64,000 bases of DNA from Bacillota bacterium (lineage in GTDB: Bacteria; Bacillota; Clostridia; Clostridiales; Clostridiaceae), in contig JAEXLD010000037.1 in assembly GCA_023445445.1 (NCBI GenBank), forward strand, positions 1 through 64,000. The letters run 5' to 3'. The notes under the pieces were generated by a model. The model searched no databases and was not told where the DNA came from. It was given only the letters and a program-made list of their open reading frames with translations. The position numbers were made by a program, and so were the translations under genes. Positions within the stretch are counted from its first letter, which is position 1. Every line of letters starts with the position of its first letter. Shown here in pieces: positions 41,509 to 50,416 of the stretch.

Positions 41509-43233
41509 TTATTTATTATAACTCATATGAAGTAATTCATGAGCCTTTCCGTGGCCTGGTTTACCCATATAATTATCATACATATTATTTAAAGCTACAT
41601 TTTCATGAGACTTTCTCTTCTTCAAGTTTTTATCTTGATTATATAATACTGATGCTCTTACACTTCTAATGTCCATAGTTAGCCTATCAGTTGCATTAAC
41701 ATGAGGTTGCCCACCTCCATTTACACATCCACCAGGGCAAGCCATAACTTCAATAAAGTGATATTGCTTTTCATCTAATTTTCCACTATTAATAAAATCA
41801 AATAAGCTTGAAGAGCCATTTATTACTGCAACATTGTAGTCATCTCCACCAATATCTATAGTAGCTTCTTTAATTCCTGCAAGTCCTCTTACTTGTTTAT
41901 ATTCTATATTTTCTAAATCTTTTCCTTCCACAAAATCCTTAGCTGTTCTTAAAGCGGCCTCCATAACTCCACCAGTTGCTCCAAATATAGCACCTGCACC
42001 TGTATATTCTCCCATGGCTGGATCTGCTTCGCTATCCTCAAGCTTTGCAAAGTCTATTTTGGCATCTTTAATCATTTTAGCTAATTCTCTTGTAGTTATT
42101 ACTGCATCTATATTTCTTAATCCGTTATTTTCCATTTCAGGTCTGTCAGCTTCATATTTTTTAGCAGTACATGGCATTATAGTTACCGTAAAAACATTTT
42201 TAGGATCTATATCTGAAATAGTTGGATAATATGTCTTACTAGCTGTTCCAAATATTTGTTGTGGTGACTTAGCACTTGATAAATTTTCTAAAAGGTTTGG
42301 GTAATAGTTTTCTACTTGTCTTACCCAAGCTGGACAACAAGAAGTAAACATAGGGAATGGTCCACCAACTTTAATTCTTTCAATTAATTCAGTTGCCTCT
42401 TCCATTATAGTCATATCTGCACCAAAGTTTATGTCAAATATTTTATTAAAGCCTAATTGTCTTAATGCTGTATATATTTTACCAGTTACATCTACTCCAT
42501 AGCCCATTTTGAAAAGTTCACCCATAGCTGTTCTTACAGATGGAGCCATAGCAACAATAACATGCTTATCTTCATTTTCTAAGGCATCTTTTACTCTATC
42601 CATATGTGATTTTTCTGATAATGCATCTACTGGACAAGCAGCTACACATTGACCACATAATAAGCAATTAGTATCATCAAAACACTTTAAATTATCGGGT
42701 CCAATTATATTTTCACCATTAACTTCAATAAACTTTATAGATTCTGTTCCAGTTTTAGTTTTGCAAGCTGCTACACATCTCCCACAAGTAACACATTTAG
42801 TTCTATCTATTACAATTGATTTACTTCTATCATCTATATACTCTGTTTTATCTGCAATAACAAAGGGTTTACTTGCTTTAGATCTAGTCTTAATAACAAG
42901 CTTTAAAAACTCACAATTTTCTCTTCTTTTACAAGGTCCACATTTAAATTCATGCTTATCTAATAAGCTTGAAACTCTTTCTTTAATAGCTTCTTGAACT
43001 CTTTCAGTATTAGTATTTATAATCATACCATCTTCTGGAATTAAGCAACAGGCTTTTTCTAAAGCATCTTGTCCTTCTATCTCAACTAAGCATACTCCAC
43101 ATTGGCCAACATTACCACAGTCTTCAAGAAAACATAAAGAAGGAATATCAACTCCATTATCCCTTGCTATCTTAATTAAATTATCTTCATTACTTACTAG
43201 AACCTTATTCCCATTAATAGTAATATTTTTCAT
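41509..43233 (-). CDS. hydA: [FeFe] hydrogenase, CpI type
   Basis: This 574-residue enzyme forms H2 from ferredoxin electrons. It has all CpI domains: a plant-type [2Fe-2S] domain (C34, C45, C48, C62), the His-Cys3 [4Fe-4S] site (H94, C98, C101, C107), two ferredoxin clusters (CVTCGRCVAAC; CLLCGQCVAAC) and the H-cluster motifs TSCCPAW (C299, C300), MPCTAKKYE and ACPGGCVNGGG. Numbering agrees with C. pasteurianum CpI. It is monocistronic. A Rex-like site at its transcription start links expression to the NADH/NAD+ ratio. Maturases HydEFG are not in the window. Confidence 0.97.
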   Translation of the reverse strand: MKNITINGNKVLVSNEDNLIKIARDNGVDIPSLCFLEDCGNVGQCGVCLVEIEGQDALEKACCLIPEDGMIINTNTERVQEAIKERVSSLLDKHEFKCGPCKRRENCEFLKLVIKTRSKASKPFVIADKTEYIDDRSKSIVIDRTKCVTCGRCVAACKTKTGTESIKFIEVNGENIIGPDNLKCFDDTNCLLCGQCVAACPVDALSEKSHMDRVKDALENEDKHVIVAMAPSVRTAMGELFKMGYGVDVTGKIYTALRQLGFNKIFDINFGADMTIMEEATELIERIKVGGPFPMFTSCCPAWVRQVENYYPNLLENLSSAKSPQQIFGTASKTYYPTISDIDPKNVFTVTIMPCTAKKYEADRPEMENNGLRNIDAVITTRELAKMIKDAKIDFAKLEDSEADPAMGEYTGAGAIFGATGGVMEAALRTAKDFVEGKDLENIEYKQVRGLAGIKEATIDIGGDDYNVAVINGSSSLFDFINSGKLDEKQYHFIEVMACPGGCVNGGGQPHVNATDRLTMDIRSVRASVLYNQDKNLKKRKSHENVALNNMYDNYMGKPGHGKAHELLHMSYNK

Positions 43234-43277
43234 CGAAAATTCCCCCTATATTTAGTGCAATGAACTTTATTTATCTA

Positions 43278-43306
43278 TTGTTATATTATTAACGATATTT
43301 ATTATA
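43278..43306 (-). promoter_or_regulatory. Rex-like operator at the hydA promoter
   Basis: TTGTTATATTATTAACGA (43278-43295) matches the Rex consensus TTGTTA-N6-TAACAA with one difference. The -10 box TATAAT (complement of 43301-43306) is just upstream on the minus strand, so the site covers the transcription start. The -35 is weak. Confidence 0.6.
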
Positions 43307-43367
43307 CTCTTTTTTTTGAATAATTACTATCTTTTAATTAAATTAGTAAATAAAAAGAAATTATTTT

Positions 43368-43697
43368 TTAATGTTTACTTTCCATATCAGTCTTCATTTC
43401 CCAATGTATAACAAATGCCAATATTGCTCTTAATATAATTATTGCTGCAAGAATATACATCTCATCTAATGACCTTACTATAACAGTTTTCAATATCTCT
43501 GCTCCAAGTTTAAATTCAAGTGCAAGAGTTAATGACTTTGCTAATTCTACTTTAATTGGAATATCCTCTTTAGTGATTATATTTACTACAAATGTATAAA
43601 AGGCTTTTACAGATCCTATAATAATTATTATTATCCCCATTAACTCTAATATATGTATTACATTTGGAGTTATAATTTCAATAATATTTCCTATCAA
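43368..43697 (-). CDS. DUF1622 membrane protein
   Basis: A 109-residue protein with three hydrophobic segments (about residues 12-37, 60-75 and 80-98) matching the DUF1622 family: LELMGIIIIIIGSVKAF, then LALEFKLGAEILKTVI. Function unknown. The start is a TTG at 43697 with GGGGGG upstream. It lies upstream of hydA on the same strand but with its own gap of 134 bases and no sign of linkage. Confidence 0.75.
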   Translation of the reverse strand: MIGNIIEIITPNVIHILELMGIIIIIIGSVKAFYTFVVNIITKEDIPIKVELAKSLTLALEFKLGAEILKTVIVRSLDEMYILAAIIILRAILAFVIHWEMKTDMESKH

Positions 43698-43838
43698 TTT
43701 TATCCCCCCTTAGAAATTCTTATGACCTATTATCTATAATAACAGAAAATTAAGTAAAGTAAAATTATACTCTATAGGTTTTTTATTTATATTTTATGGT
43801 AATATAATACTATAAAAAATATTGATATGAGGTAACTT

Positions 43839-44726
43839 ATGATACAAGTATATAACAGAAAAACCCAAAAATATGAAGTGGAGAAAGTAGCTGGTGGCAA
43901 TTATATAAAATGGTCCTATGAATCTCCTATAGGTAAAAGTTTCACTGAACTACTTATAAAGAAAAAGTTCTTTTCTAAACTATATGGTGCATATTGTGAT
44001 TCTTCTTTAAGTAAGAAAAAAATATCAAAATTTATAAAAGATTTTAATATAGATATGAATATTAGTTCTAACACAATAGATGATTTTAATAACTTTAATG
44101 ATTTCTTTGTAAGATCCCTAAAAGAAGATGCTAGACCTATTGCTATGGATAATACTATACTTACTTCCCCTGGGGATGGTAGATTATTTGCTTATGAAAA
44201 TATCTCTACAGATAAATTAATCCAAGTTAAAGGCATACATTATAGTCTATCCGAATTAATAGGAGATAATGATTTAGCCAAGGATTATGAAGGTGGTACT
44301 TGTCTAGTTTTAAGACTTTGTCCAACTGATTATCATAGATTTCATTTTGTAGATAATGGAATTCCTTTAGAAAATCATTTTATACAAGGTAATTATTATT
44401 CAGTAAACCCTGTTGCTCTTGAAAGAATACCAAAACTTTATTGTCAGAATAAAAGAGAATGGAGTGTATTTAAATCTGATAATTTTGGAGATATCCTTCA
44501 TATCGAAGTTGGTGCTACTTGTGTTGGTACAATAATTCAAAGCTATACTCCTAATAAAAGAGTTAATAAAGGAGACGAAAAGGGATATTTTAAATTCGGT
44601 GGTTCTACTACTATTCTCTTATTTAAAAAGGACTCAGTTAAAATTGATGAAGATATAATAAATCAATCAAACTTAGGTTATGAAACTATGGTTTTAATGG
44701 GTGAATCAATAGGTAAAAGGAAATAA
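43839..44726 (+). CDS. psd: Phosphatidylserine decarboxylase
   Basis: This enzyme converts phosphatidylserine to phosphatidylethanolamine at the membrane. It has 295 residues; the catalytic region ends with the self-cleavage motif FGGST (Ser becomes the pyruvoyl group), preceded by VGATCVGTIIQSY, and RLCPTDYHRFHF holds the catalytic His. The Gly-Gly-Ser-Thr form, in place of LGST, is common in clostridial enzymes. The pathway partner pssA is not adjacent. GAGGTAAC precedes the ATG. An RpiR-type regulator follows after 25 bases. Confidence 0.93.
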   Translation: MIQVYNRKTQKYEVEKVAGGNYIKWSYESPIGKSFTELLIKKKFFSKLYGAYCDSSLSKKKISKFIKDFNIDMNISSNTIDDFNNFNDFFVRSLKEDARPIAMDNTILTSPGDGRLFAYENISTDKLIQVKGIHYSLSELIGDNDLAKDYEGGTCLVLRLCPTDYHRFHFVDNGIPLENHFIQGNYYSVNPVALERIPKLYCQNKREWSVFKSDNFGDILHIEVGATCVGTIIQSYTPNKRVNKGDEKGYFKFGGSTTILLFKKDSVKIDEDIINQSNLGYETMVLMGESIGKRK

Positions 44727-44751
44727 AATAATTACTTAAGGAGTGAAATTT

Positions 44752-45552
44752 ATGGGGGATTTAATATACAGGCTGCTATTATATTTAAATAGTAGTAAAG
44801 AAACTGATATAAATTATAATATAGCTCTTACTATGCTTAGAAATATTCGTATAATTCCTAATATGTCTATTAATAAGTTATCTGAGCTTTGTTATACCTC
44901 TCCTGCTGCAATAACAAGATTTTGTCATAAACTTGGCTATTCTACTTTTATTGAATTTAAGGAGAATATAAAAATAAATATAGATAGTTATAATGAAGGG
45001 CTTATGAAACCTAAATCAATAAACTATGAAATATCCAGAGAAGATATGCTAAATAATATGTCTCTTGAAATAATAAATGAAATTGAAACTTTTAAATCCT
45101 TTGTCGATTTAAAAATAATCGATAGAGTTATTGAATTAATTTATAGTAGCAATAATGTTTGTATATTTGGAACCCAATTTTCACAGTTAATGGCTCAAGA
45201 TTTACAAAGAAAATTAGTGAATCTTTCAAAGATAATTTATAATGCAAATGATGTACAAGAACAAGAAAGACTCGCTAGTGAGTTAGATGAAAACTCCCTG
45301 GCAATATTAATTTCTCCTTCAGCTAGATTTACTATTTATCATGAGCGATTATGGAAGCAAATAGAAAGTAGTCCTGCTAAGGTAGTAGTTATTACAGAAA
45401 AGGAAAATCCTCATTATGAAAAAAGAAGTAATTATATAATTTATCTTCCTCATAGAAATGATTCAAATGAATACATACAAAGTCATAGATACGATTTAAG
45501 TTATCTTATTGAATACATATATACTAGATACGGAAGTATGTATAAAAATTAA
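44752..45552 (+). CDS. MurR/RpiR-family transcriptional regulator
   Basis: A 266-residue regulator. An N-terminal helix-turn-helix (NKLSELCYTSPAAITRFCHK, residues about 40-60) is followed by a SIS domain (about 110-250) with NVCIFGTQFSQLMAQDLQRK, the fold that senses phosphosugars. I start at ATG 44752 because AAGGAG precedes it; an in-frame GTG at 44743 overlaps that site. It is 25 bases downstream of psd and probably read with it, which is odd, because RpiR regulators normally sit beside sugar genes. The GH4 glycosidase 2.2 kb away is a possible but unproven target. Confidence 0.85.
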   Translation: MGDLIYRLLLYLNSSKETDINYNIALTMLRNIRIIPNMSINKLSELCYTSPAAITRFCHKLGYSTFIEFKENIKINIDSYNEGLMKPKSINYEISREDMLNNMSLEIINEIETFKSFVDLKIIDRVIELIYSSNNVCIFGTQFSQLMAQDLQRKLVNLSKIIYNANDVQEQERLASELDENSLAILISPSARFTIYHERLWKQIESSPAKVVVITEKENPHYEKRSNYIIYLPHRNDSNEYIQSHRYDLSYLIEYIYTRYGSMYKN

Positions 45553-45581
45553 AAGGGGCTGTGGCATAATGTAAAGTGAAT

Positions 45582-45701
45582 AATGAAAAATGTAAAATTA
45601 AAGAAGAAACTCCCTTAGGAGTTTCTAAAATCTATATCTTTTTAGTAATTCCCTTGGAATTACATCAATAATTCTACATTTTACATTCTACATTTTTAAT
45701 T
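45582..45701. repeat. 120-bp intergenic repeat, copy B
   Basis: This is the second near-identical copy of the element at 26776-26895 (about seven differences in 120). Here GGGGCTGTGGCA (45555-45566) on the left and AGGAGCTGTTGTGACAGCTC on the right look like the two arms of one terminator, as if the element had inserted into the loop. Confidence 0.8.
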
Positions 45702-45702
45702 T

Positions 45703-45724
45703 AGGAGCTGTTGTGACAGCTCCT
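45703..45724. terminator. Terminator beside repeat copy B
   Basis: AGGAGCTGT pairs with ACAGCTCCT, followed by TTTT on the plus strand. It serves the RpiR-family gene and probably the converging DUF2089 operon. Confidence 0.75.
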
Positions 45725-45725
45725 T

Positions 45726-45998
45726 TTATACTTTTATTAATACATAAGTTCCATCACTAGCTTTTACCTCAACTAATGTTAATCCCTTATAACTTTTTAA
45801 TTCTTTAATGGCAGAAATAATAATATCAATATCTAAATAATCTACATATTGAATGGTCTTTTCAATACTTTTATCTGATTTATTATCCTTGTTGTAATTT
45901 TTATTTATAAATTTTGCAAGTCTTATTCCACTAGTTAAAACAAACATTGGTATATATAAATTAAGGTTTGTTTCCTCTGACTTTACTATTACCTTCAT
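45726..45998 (-). CDS. Small protein, third gene of the DUF2089 operon
   Basis: A 90-residue protein of unknown family. The N-terminal part (IPMFVLTSGIRLAKFI) resembles an amphipathic helix, and the C-terminus (ALKELKSYKGLTLVEV-like strands) a small beta hairpin. It lies eight bases downstream of the SHOCT-like gene with GGTAGAG before its ATG, so it is part of that operon. Confidence 0.6.
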   Translation of the reverse strand: MKVIVKSEETNLNLYIPMFVLTSGIRLAKFINKNYNKDNKSDKSIEKTIQYVDYLDIDIIISAIKELKSYKGLTLVEVKASDGTYVLIKV

Positions 45999-46006
45999 TT
46001 CTCTAC

Positions 46007-46390
46007 CTATTCAATAACAACTCTTACAATATCGCCATTGCTTGAATCTACAGTTACTATCTCTCCTAGCATCTCATTATCTAATGCAGCAATTATTGAT
46101 TCACTTAGCATTTCAAAATCAATACCTTCCATTTCAGTATTTTTAATTGGTAGTTTTCCTGTTGCCTTAAGTATAGCTGTTATAACAGCTACAGGTAAAT
46201 TAACTTTTACATTATCTCCATTCTTTGAATCTACATATACCCTAAGCATTCTTTTATCATAATTACTTTCGATAATTTGTAAGTCCTTTTCCTCCTTCTT
46301 ATACATTGCCTCAATTAATTCCGAACTTTTTTCCACATTAAGTTTTCCTTCTGATAGCATTGTTAATACCTTTACTAAATCTTCTCTCAT
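46007..46390 (-). CDS. YvlB-like protein with SHOCT-type helix
   Basis: A 127-residue protein. The first 45 residues (VLTMLSEGKLNVEKSSELIE and AMYKKEEK) form a SHOCT-like helical hairpin as in YvlB/LiaX relatives, and the remainder is strand-rich (LRVYVDSKNGDNVKVNLPV; DSSNGDIVRVVIE), suggesting a beta-sandwich that is usually found fused to DUF4097-like envelope-stress proteins. I start at ATG 46390 because GGAGGG is seven bases upstream; an upstream GTG overlaps it. Envelope-stress function is inferred. Confidence 0.65.
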   Translation of the reverse strand: MREDLVKVLTMLSEGKLNVEKSSELIEAMYKKEEKDLQIIESNYDKRMLRVYVDSKNGDNVKVNLPVAVITAILKATGKLPIKNTEMEGIDFEMLSESIIAALDNEMLGEIVTVDSSNGDIVRVVIE

Positions 46391-46412
46391 TCCTATTCCC
46401 TCCACATATTTA

Positions 46413-46775
46413 TTATTCTTTCATTCTCTCTATAGCTTCTTGAGAAGAAATTTCTCCCTTTTCTAATGCTTCTATAACATCGCTAGTAGATGTTTCTAAA
46501 GGTTTGGAATTACTTTTATATCCTAATGTGTTTATTACTTCATCTAATTTTGCTCTAACTGTTGGATAAGAAATTCCTAGTTGTTTCTCTACATCTTTAA
46601 TATTTCCCCTACACATAATAAAGACTTCTATAAATTTAAGTTGGTCATTAGATAAGTAATCAAACTTAGAAAACTCAAAATCATTTTCAATAATAGTATT
46701 GCATGATGAGCACTTTAATCTAGTAGCCTTCATTTTCTTGTTACATACTGGACAAGAAGTTATTATCTTATACAT
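46413..46775 (-). CDS. DUF2089 zinc-ribbon/helix-turn-helix protein
   Basis: A 120-residue protein with an N-terminal zinc ribbon (SCPVCNKKMKATRLKCSSCNT: two CxxC pairs, given here in part) and a helix-turn-helix region (DVEKQLGISYPTVRAKLDEV, residues about 63-82) of the DUF2089 family. The last 20 residues (EALEKGEISSQEAIERMKE) are another SHOCT-like helix. It is the first gene of a three-gene operon with YvlB-like proteins, an association known in Firmicutes, and likely regulates it. AGGAGGG precedes the ATG. Confidence 0.8.
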   Translation of the reverse strand: MYKIITSCPVCNKKMKATRLKCSSCNTIIENDFEFSKFDYLSNDQLKFIEVFIMCRGNIKDVEKQLGISYPTVRAKLDEVINTLGYKSNSKPLETSTSDVIEALEKGEISSQEAIERMKE

Positions 46776-46948
46776 TCTACTATCCCTCCTGTTACTTATA
46801 TACTATTCCTACCAAATATATTTGTCAATAATTTTATTAAATATTTTTATATTATTATTAATATTTTTAATTAATATCATTATAAATATTAATATTATTA
46901 ATTCTATTGTTAATATAATTTAAGTGTTACTTTTAAAATTATATAAAA

Positions 46949-46973
46949 AAGGATTTAGACAAACTAAATCCTT
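46949..46973 (-). terminator. Terminator of the DJ-1/PfpI gene
   Basis: AAGGATTTAG pairs with CTAAATCCTT, followed on the minus strand by TTTTTATAT. The rest of 46776-47032 is very A+T-rich, with no gene seen. Confidence 0.75.
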
Positions 46974-47032
46974 AATACTATATTTTTTATTTAATCCTAA
47001 TTATCAGCTTTTATATATACTTTTAGCTTCTT

Positions 47033-47611
47033 TTATAATCCTTTAATAATGTTAATAAAGTTCTCTTTATCCTCTTCATTCTCGAATAAGTTAAACCAAT
47101 CACATATTTCAACTGCAAAGTCTATAAATGCAGCTCCTTGTGCAGTTATAATGTTCCCATCTCTTACAACCCTATCTACTACAAAATTATCTCTTGGAAA
47201 AGGGTCTTCTTCCCCATATCTATATACATATTCCTCATTCCATTCAACTATAGGAGTTGTATATTTTACATCATTTAATATACCTGCCTTTGCTAGAGCT
47301 AGTGTTCCTGCTCCGCATATTCCACCTATAAGCTTTCCTTTAGAGTTTAAGTCATTAATTAAATCTACAAACTCTTCTTTTATTTCCTTGAACCATCCCC
47401 CAGAAATTATTAAACCTTCAACATCATCAGTTAAAATATCACTAATTACTTTTTCAGGCTTATATATAAATCCTGATCTTCCCTTAATTAAATTCTCATC
47501 ATATGCAATTGGAATAACTTCTTTTCCAGCATCTGCACATAATAAATGACTAATTAAAGTTGTTTCATAATCTGTCATTCCATCAAAAATAAAAACCAAT
47601 ACTTTACCCAT
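47033..47611 (-). CDS. DJ-1/PfpI-family protein
   Basis: A 192-residue protein of the DJ-1/PfpI fold with the Cys nucleophile elbow GGICGAGTLALAKAG (Cys near residue 100), preceded by LIISGGWF. Members are glyoxalases, deglycases or proteases of uncertain specificity. The family's His in the active site is less clear. I start at ATG 47611 with GAGGG upstream; a GTG at 47629 would be 18 bases earlier and lacks a site. It is a single gene. Confidence 0.82.
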   Translation of the reverse strand: MGKVLVFIFDGMTDYETTLISHLLCADAGKEVIPIAYDENLIKGRSGFIYKPEKVISDILTDDVEGLIISGGWFKEIKEEFVDLINDLNSKGKLIGGICGAGTLALAKAGILNDVKYTTPIVEWNEEYVYRYGEEDPFPRDNFVVDRVVRDGNIITAQGAAFIDFAVEICDWFNLFENEEDKENFINIIKGL

Positions 47612-47702
47612 TTTATACCCTCTTTTCACATTATTATTATAAAACCTATTTATTTCTATAATATAATTATATCACCTCTTGGTTAAATATAAAAAAATAA
47701 AA

Positions 47703-47729
47703 GGAGCTTAACTTCTAAAATTAAGCTCC
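47703..47729 (-). terminator. Terminator of the GH4 gene
   Basis: GGAGCTTAA pairs with TTAAGCTCC, followed on the minus strand by TTTTATTTTTTTAT. Confidence 0.8.
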
Positions 47730-47748
47730 CTATTTTATAACTATTCTA

Positions 47749-49113
47749 TTAAAACTCTGCTCTTTCTACCTTTTCAATTTTTTCTATTACATCTTTAAAT
47801 TGTGGTAGATAATCTTTATGAGCAACTAACATTTCGTTTAATAATTTTCTTCCTCTTACATCATCAGCAATTAATGGATTTGTTACCATTGCTAAAAGTG
47901 CAGTATTATAATTTCCTGTATAGGCTGCTTCAGCTGCTAATCTTTCAAAAGCTTTAATTTGTGCTACTAATCCTTGTGCAAATATAGGTAAGTCAGTAAC
48001 AGTTTCTACTGGTACTGGACCATCTTTTCCTACATAACAACTTACTTCAATAGCAGATTCATCTTCTAATTGCTTTAATGTTCCATTATTTTTCGTATTT
48101 ACAGCAATTATAGTATTTTTATCATTGTAAATTCCGTTTATTACATTACATGCAACATCTGAATAATGAGCTCCACCACGTTTTGCTAATTCTTCAGGCT
48201 TATCTTGTAAATTAACATCTTTATACATTTCAAATAATTTCTTTTCAACTTCCATAACTACTTCTGCTCTAGTTTTACCACTCTTAAAGGCTTCTAATTC
48301 ATCATTAAGCATGTCCTTAGTTTTATAATAATATCTATGATATGGACAAGGTATCACTCCAAAGGCCTTTATTGTAGCAACATCCCAACCTAAATCCTTA
48401 ATGTTTGCCATAGTTTGGCTCTTTGTTTCAGGAGATGTTAATATTTTTATAACTTCCTCTGTAACATCCTTTCCATCATTATAAACTCTTTCTGCATAAA
48501 CCATATGATTTAATCCAGCAAAATCTACAGTTATTTTATCCTTATCTACTCCTAATATGTCTGCAAAGGAATATTCTAATCCTATTGGAACATTACATAC
48601 TCCTACTACCTTCTTATGAACTCCATATCTTAATAAGGCTTCAGTTACTATACCTGCTGGGTTAGTAAAGTTTATTAACCATGCATCTGGACATAATTCC
48701 TTCATATCCTTAGCTATATCTAATATTACTGGAACTGTTCTTAATGCTTTAAATAAACCACCTGCTCCATTAGTTTCTTGTCCTAAAAATCCATGACTTA
48801 AAGGAATTCTTTCATCCTTACATCTTGCTTTTAATAAACCAACCCTTAATTGAGTTGTAACAAAATCTGCGTCTTTTAAAGCTTCTCTTCTATCTAAAGT
48901 TAAATGAATGTTCATTGGAACTCCAGCTTTTTCAACCATCCTTTTAGCTAAGGCTCCAACTATTTCTAATTTTTCTTTTCCATCTTCAATGTCAACTAAC
49001 CAATAATCACTTACTGGCATTTCATCATATCTTTTAATTAACCCTTCTACTAATTCAGGTGTATAACTTGATCCACCGCCTATTGTAACTATCTTTAAAG
49101 GTTTCTTTACCAT
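47749..49113 (-). CDS. 6-phospho-beta-glucosidase, glycoside hydrolase family 4
   Basis: This 454-residue enzyme hydrolyses 6-phosphorylated beta-glucosides through an NAD- and Mn-dependent redox mechanism. Family motifs are VTIGGGSSYTPELVEGL at the N-terminus (NAD), QETNGAGGLFKALRTVP, and the metal site Cys/His in VVGVCNVPIG with GLNHMVYAERVYN. I start at ATG 49113; GGGGG lies about ten bases upstream. A promoter of TTGTTT-17-TAATAA precedes it. PTS genes that would supply its substrate are not in the window. Confidence 0.9.
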   Translation of the reverse strand: MVKKPLKIVTIGGGSSYTPELVEGLIKRYDEMPVSDYWLVDIEDGKEKLEIVGALAKRMVEKAGVPMNIHLTLDRREALKDADFVTTQLRVGLLKARCKDERIPLSHGFLGQETNGAGGLFKALRTVPVILDIAKDMKELCPDAWLINFTNPAGIVTEALLRYGVHKKVVGVCNVPIGLEYSFADILGVDKDKITVDFAGLNHMVYAERVYNDGKDVTEEVIKILTSPETKSQTMANIKDLGWDVATIKAFGVIPCPYHRYYYKTKDMLNDELEAFKSGKTRAEVVMEVEKKLFEMYKDVNLQDKPEELAKRGGAHYSDVACNVINGIYNDKNTIIAVNTKNNGTLKQLEDESAIEVSCYVGKDGPVPVETVTDLPIFAQGLVAQIKAFERLAAEAAYTGNYNTALLAMVTNPLIADDVRGRKLLNEMLVAHKDYLPQFKDVIEKIEKVERAEF

Positions 49114-49151
49114 AATCTTAACCCCCACTTTTATATATTTATTTTATACCC

Positions 49152-49180
49152 TTATTATACACATATTTAAAAGTAAACAA
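49152..49180 (-). promoter_or_regulatory. Promoter of the GH4 gene
   Basis: TTGTTT (complement of 49175-49180), 17 bases, then TAATAA (complement of 49152-49157). The small palindrome AGATTTTgAAAATCT just upstream (about 49185-49199) overlaps the end of the CARF-nuclease gene. Confidence 0.45.
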
Positions 49181-49197
49181 TTTCAGATTTTGAAAAT

Positions 49198-50340
49198 CTA
49201 ATCTTTAACTTTAGATATAACTTCCCTTATTTGATTTTTAAATTTTTCTTCTTCCCCATCAAAAATTATAATACTTATTCCCATTTCTCTTGCTCTATCT
49301 TTAACAGAAGGTTTAATTGGCTCCTTTGTAGCTACCAAAATCTTATATACATTTTTACCACCTATTTTATTACTATATACATCCAACTCATTTAAAGCAT
49401 TTTCATTATACTTATCACTATCCTTACATGAAATACAAATAACAATTGCATCCTTAACTGCAACTACATCTAACTCATTTCTAACAACCTTACTTTTATC
49501 ATTCCATAGGAACATAACTCCGCTTCTTACTTCGTCTATTTCTTTAATTTCATTAATTATATTATTGGTTGCTACTTCTAACCAGGTTCCACTTTTAAAT
49601 ATAAAAGACTTTAAATATTCATTTTTAAAGAAAACCTTTATTTTATTTTTTTCATTATTATAGTCTATTCCACCTATCTCCTTTAAGTATATAAGAGCCT
49701 TACTTAAAATATATCTTTCTTCTTTATTTAATAATTCTAAGTTTATCCTTATAACCTGTGGTGCATCAATACAATGAATAAAAATATTAGAATCATATAA
49801 TTTTTGTTTATATCTATGCCAAAGTTCTAAGTTTCTATAAATCCCTTTAGTTAATAAAATTAAATCCTCTTTGCTAGATAATTTAGTAGAATCATTTATT
49901 ACTTCTCCTCCACTTGCTTTTATAATTTTATCTAATTCCATATCTTCAAATTCTTCTTTTATTATTTCTACCTTATCATCAAATATATATAAATATTTAT
50001 TTTTTATATCTATGTATATAGATTTTATAGCATTATTTTTACATATATCTAACATCCCTAAAGAATTTATTCTACTTCCTCCTGTTAAATTTACTAAAGT
50101 TCTCTTATTACTATATAATATTATTCGATTTAGCTCTCTTATATCTCCTTCACTAACCATATATTCTTTAAAAATTACATTAGGAAGATAATTTTTATAA
50201 TAATTTCTCAATGATTTCAAAAAGGACTCATCTTCTCTTCTATATATAAATATTACTTCACTAGGATTAAATCTTTTTGTTGCAAGTATATTAAATTCAT
50301 TATTTTTATCCACTTGATTTATTAAAATATCTATATTCAT
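49198..50340 (-). CDS. CARF-domain nuclease, DUF1887 (Card1/Can2-like), with no CRISPR neighbours
   Basis: A 380-residue protein of the DUF1887 family. The N-terminal CARF domain ends in VNLTGGSRINSLG (residues 83-95), the ring-nucleotide-binding motif NLTGGT. After a helical middle, the C-terminal PD-(D/E)xK nuclease carries GTWLE (251-255), NELD (288-291) and CISCK (302-306; Ser for the usual Glu). Relatives (Card1, Can2) are nucleases switched on by cyclic oligoadenylate in type III CRISPR defence. Here no cas gene, array or cyclase is near. I start at ATG 50340 (GAGGA upstream). The tRNA-Arg gene lies immediately upstream. Confidence 0.85.
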   Translation of the reverse strand: MNIDILINQVDKNNEFNILATKRFNPSEVIFIYRREDESFLKSLRNYYKNYLPNVIFKEYMVSEGDIRELNRIILYSNKRTLVNLTGGSRINSLGMLDICKNNAIKSIYIDIKNKYLYIFDDKVEIIKEEFEDMELDKIIKASGGEVINDSTKLSSKEDLILLTKGIYRNLELWHRYKQKLYDSNIFIHCIDAPQVIRINLELLNKEERYILSKALIYLKEIGGIDYNNEKNKIKVFFKNEYLKSFIFKSGTWLEVATNNIINEIKEIDEVRSGVMFLWNDKSKVVRNELDVVAVKDAIVICISCKDSDKYNENALNELDVYSNKIGGKNVYKILVATKEPIKPSVKDRAREMGISIIIFDGEEEKFKNQIREVISKVKD

Positions 50341-50416
50341 ATAACTTTTCCTCTTATAAATAAAATATATTCTTAATTTGCCCCAAAGCATATAAGTTTA
50401 TCCTATTTGTATGTAA

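Noticed and set aside
46699..46923. Ile/Leu-rich open frame in the A+T-rich gap after the DUF2089 operon
   Set aside because: It is a translation of low-complexity A+T sequence overlapping the start of the DUF2089 gene on the other strand, with no ribosome binding site.
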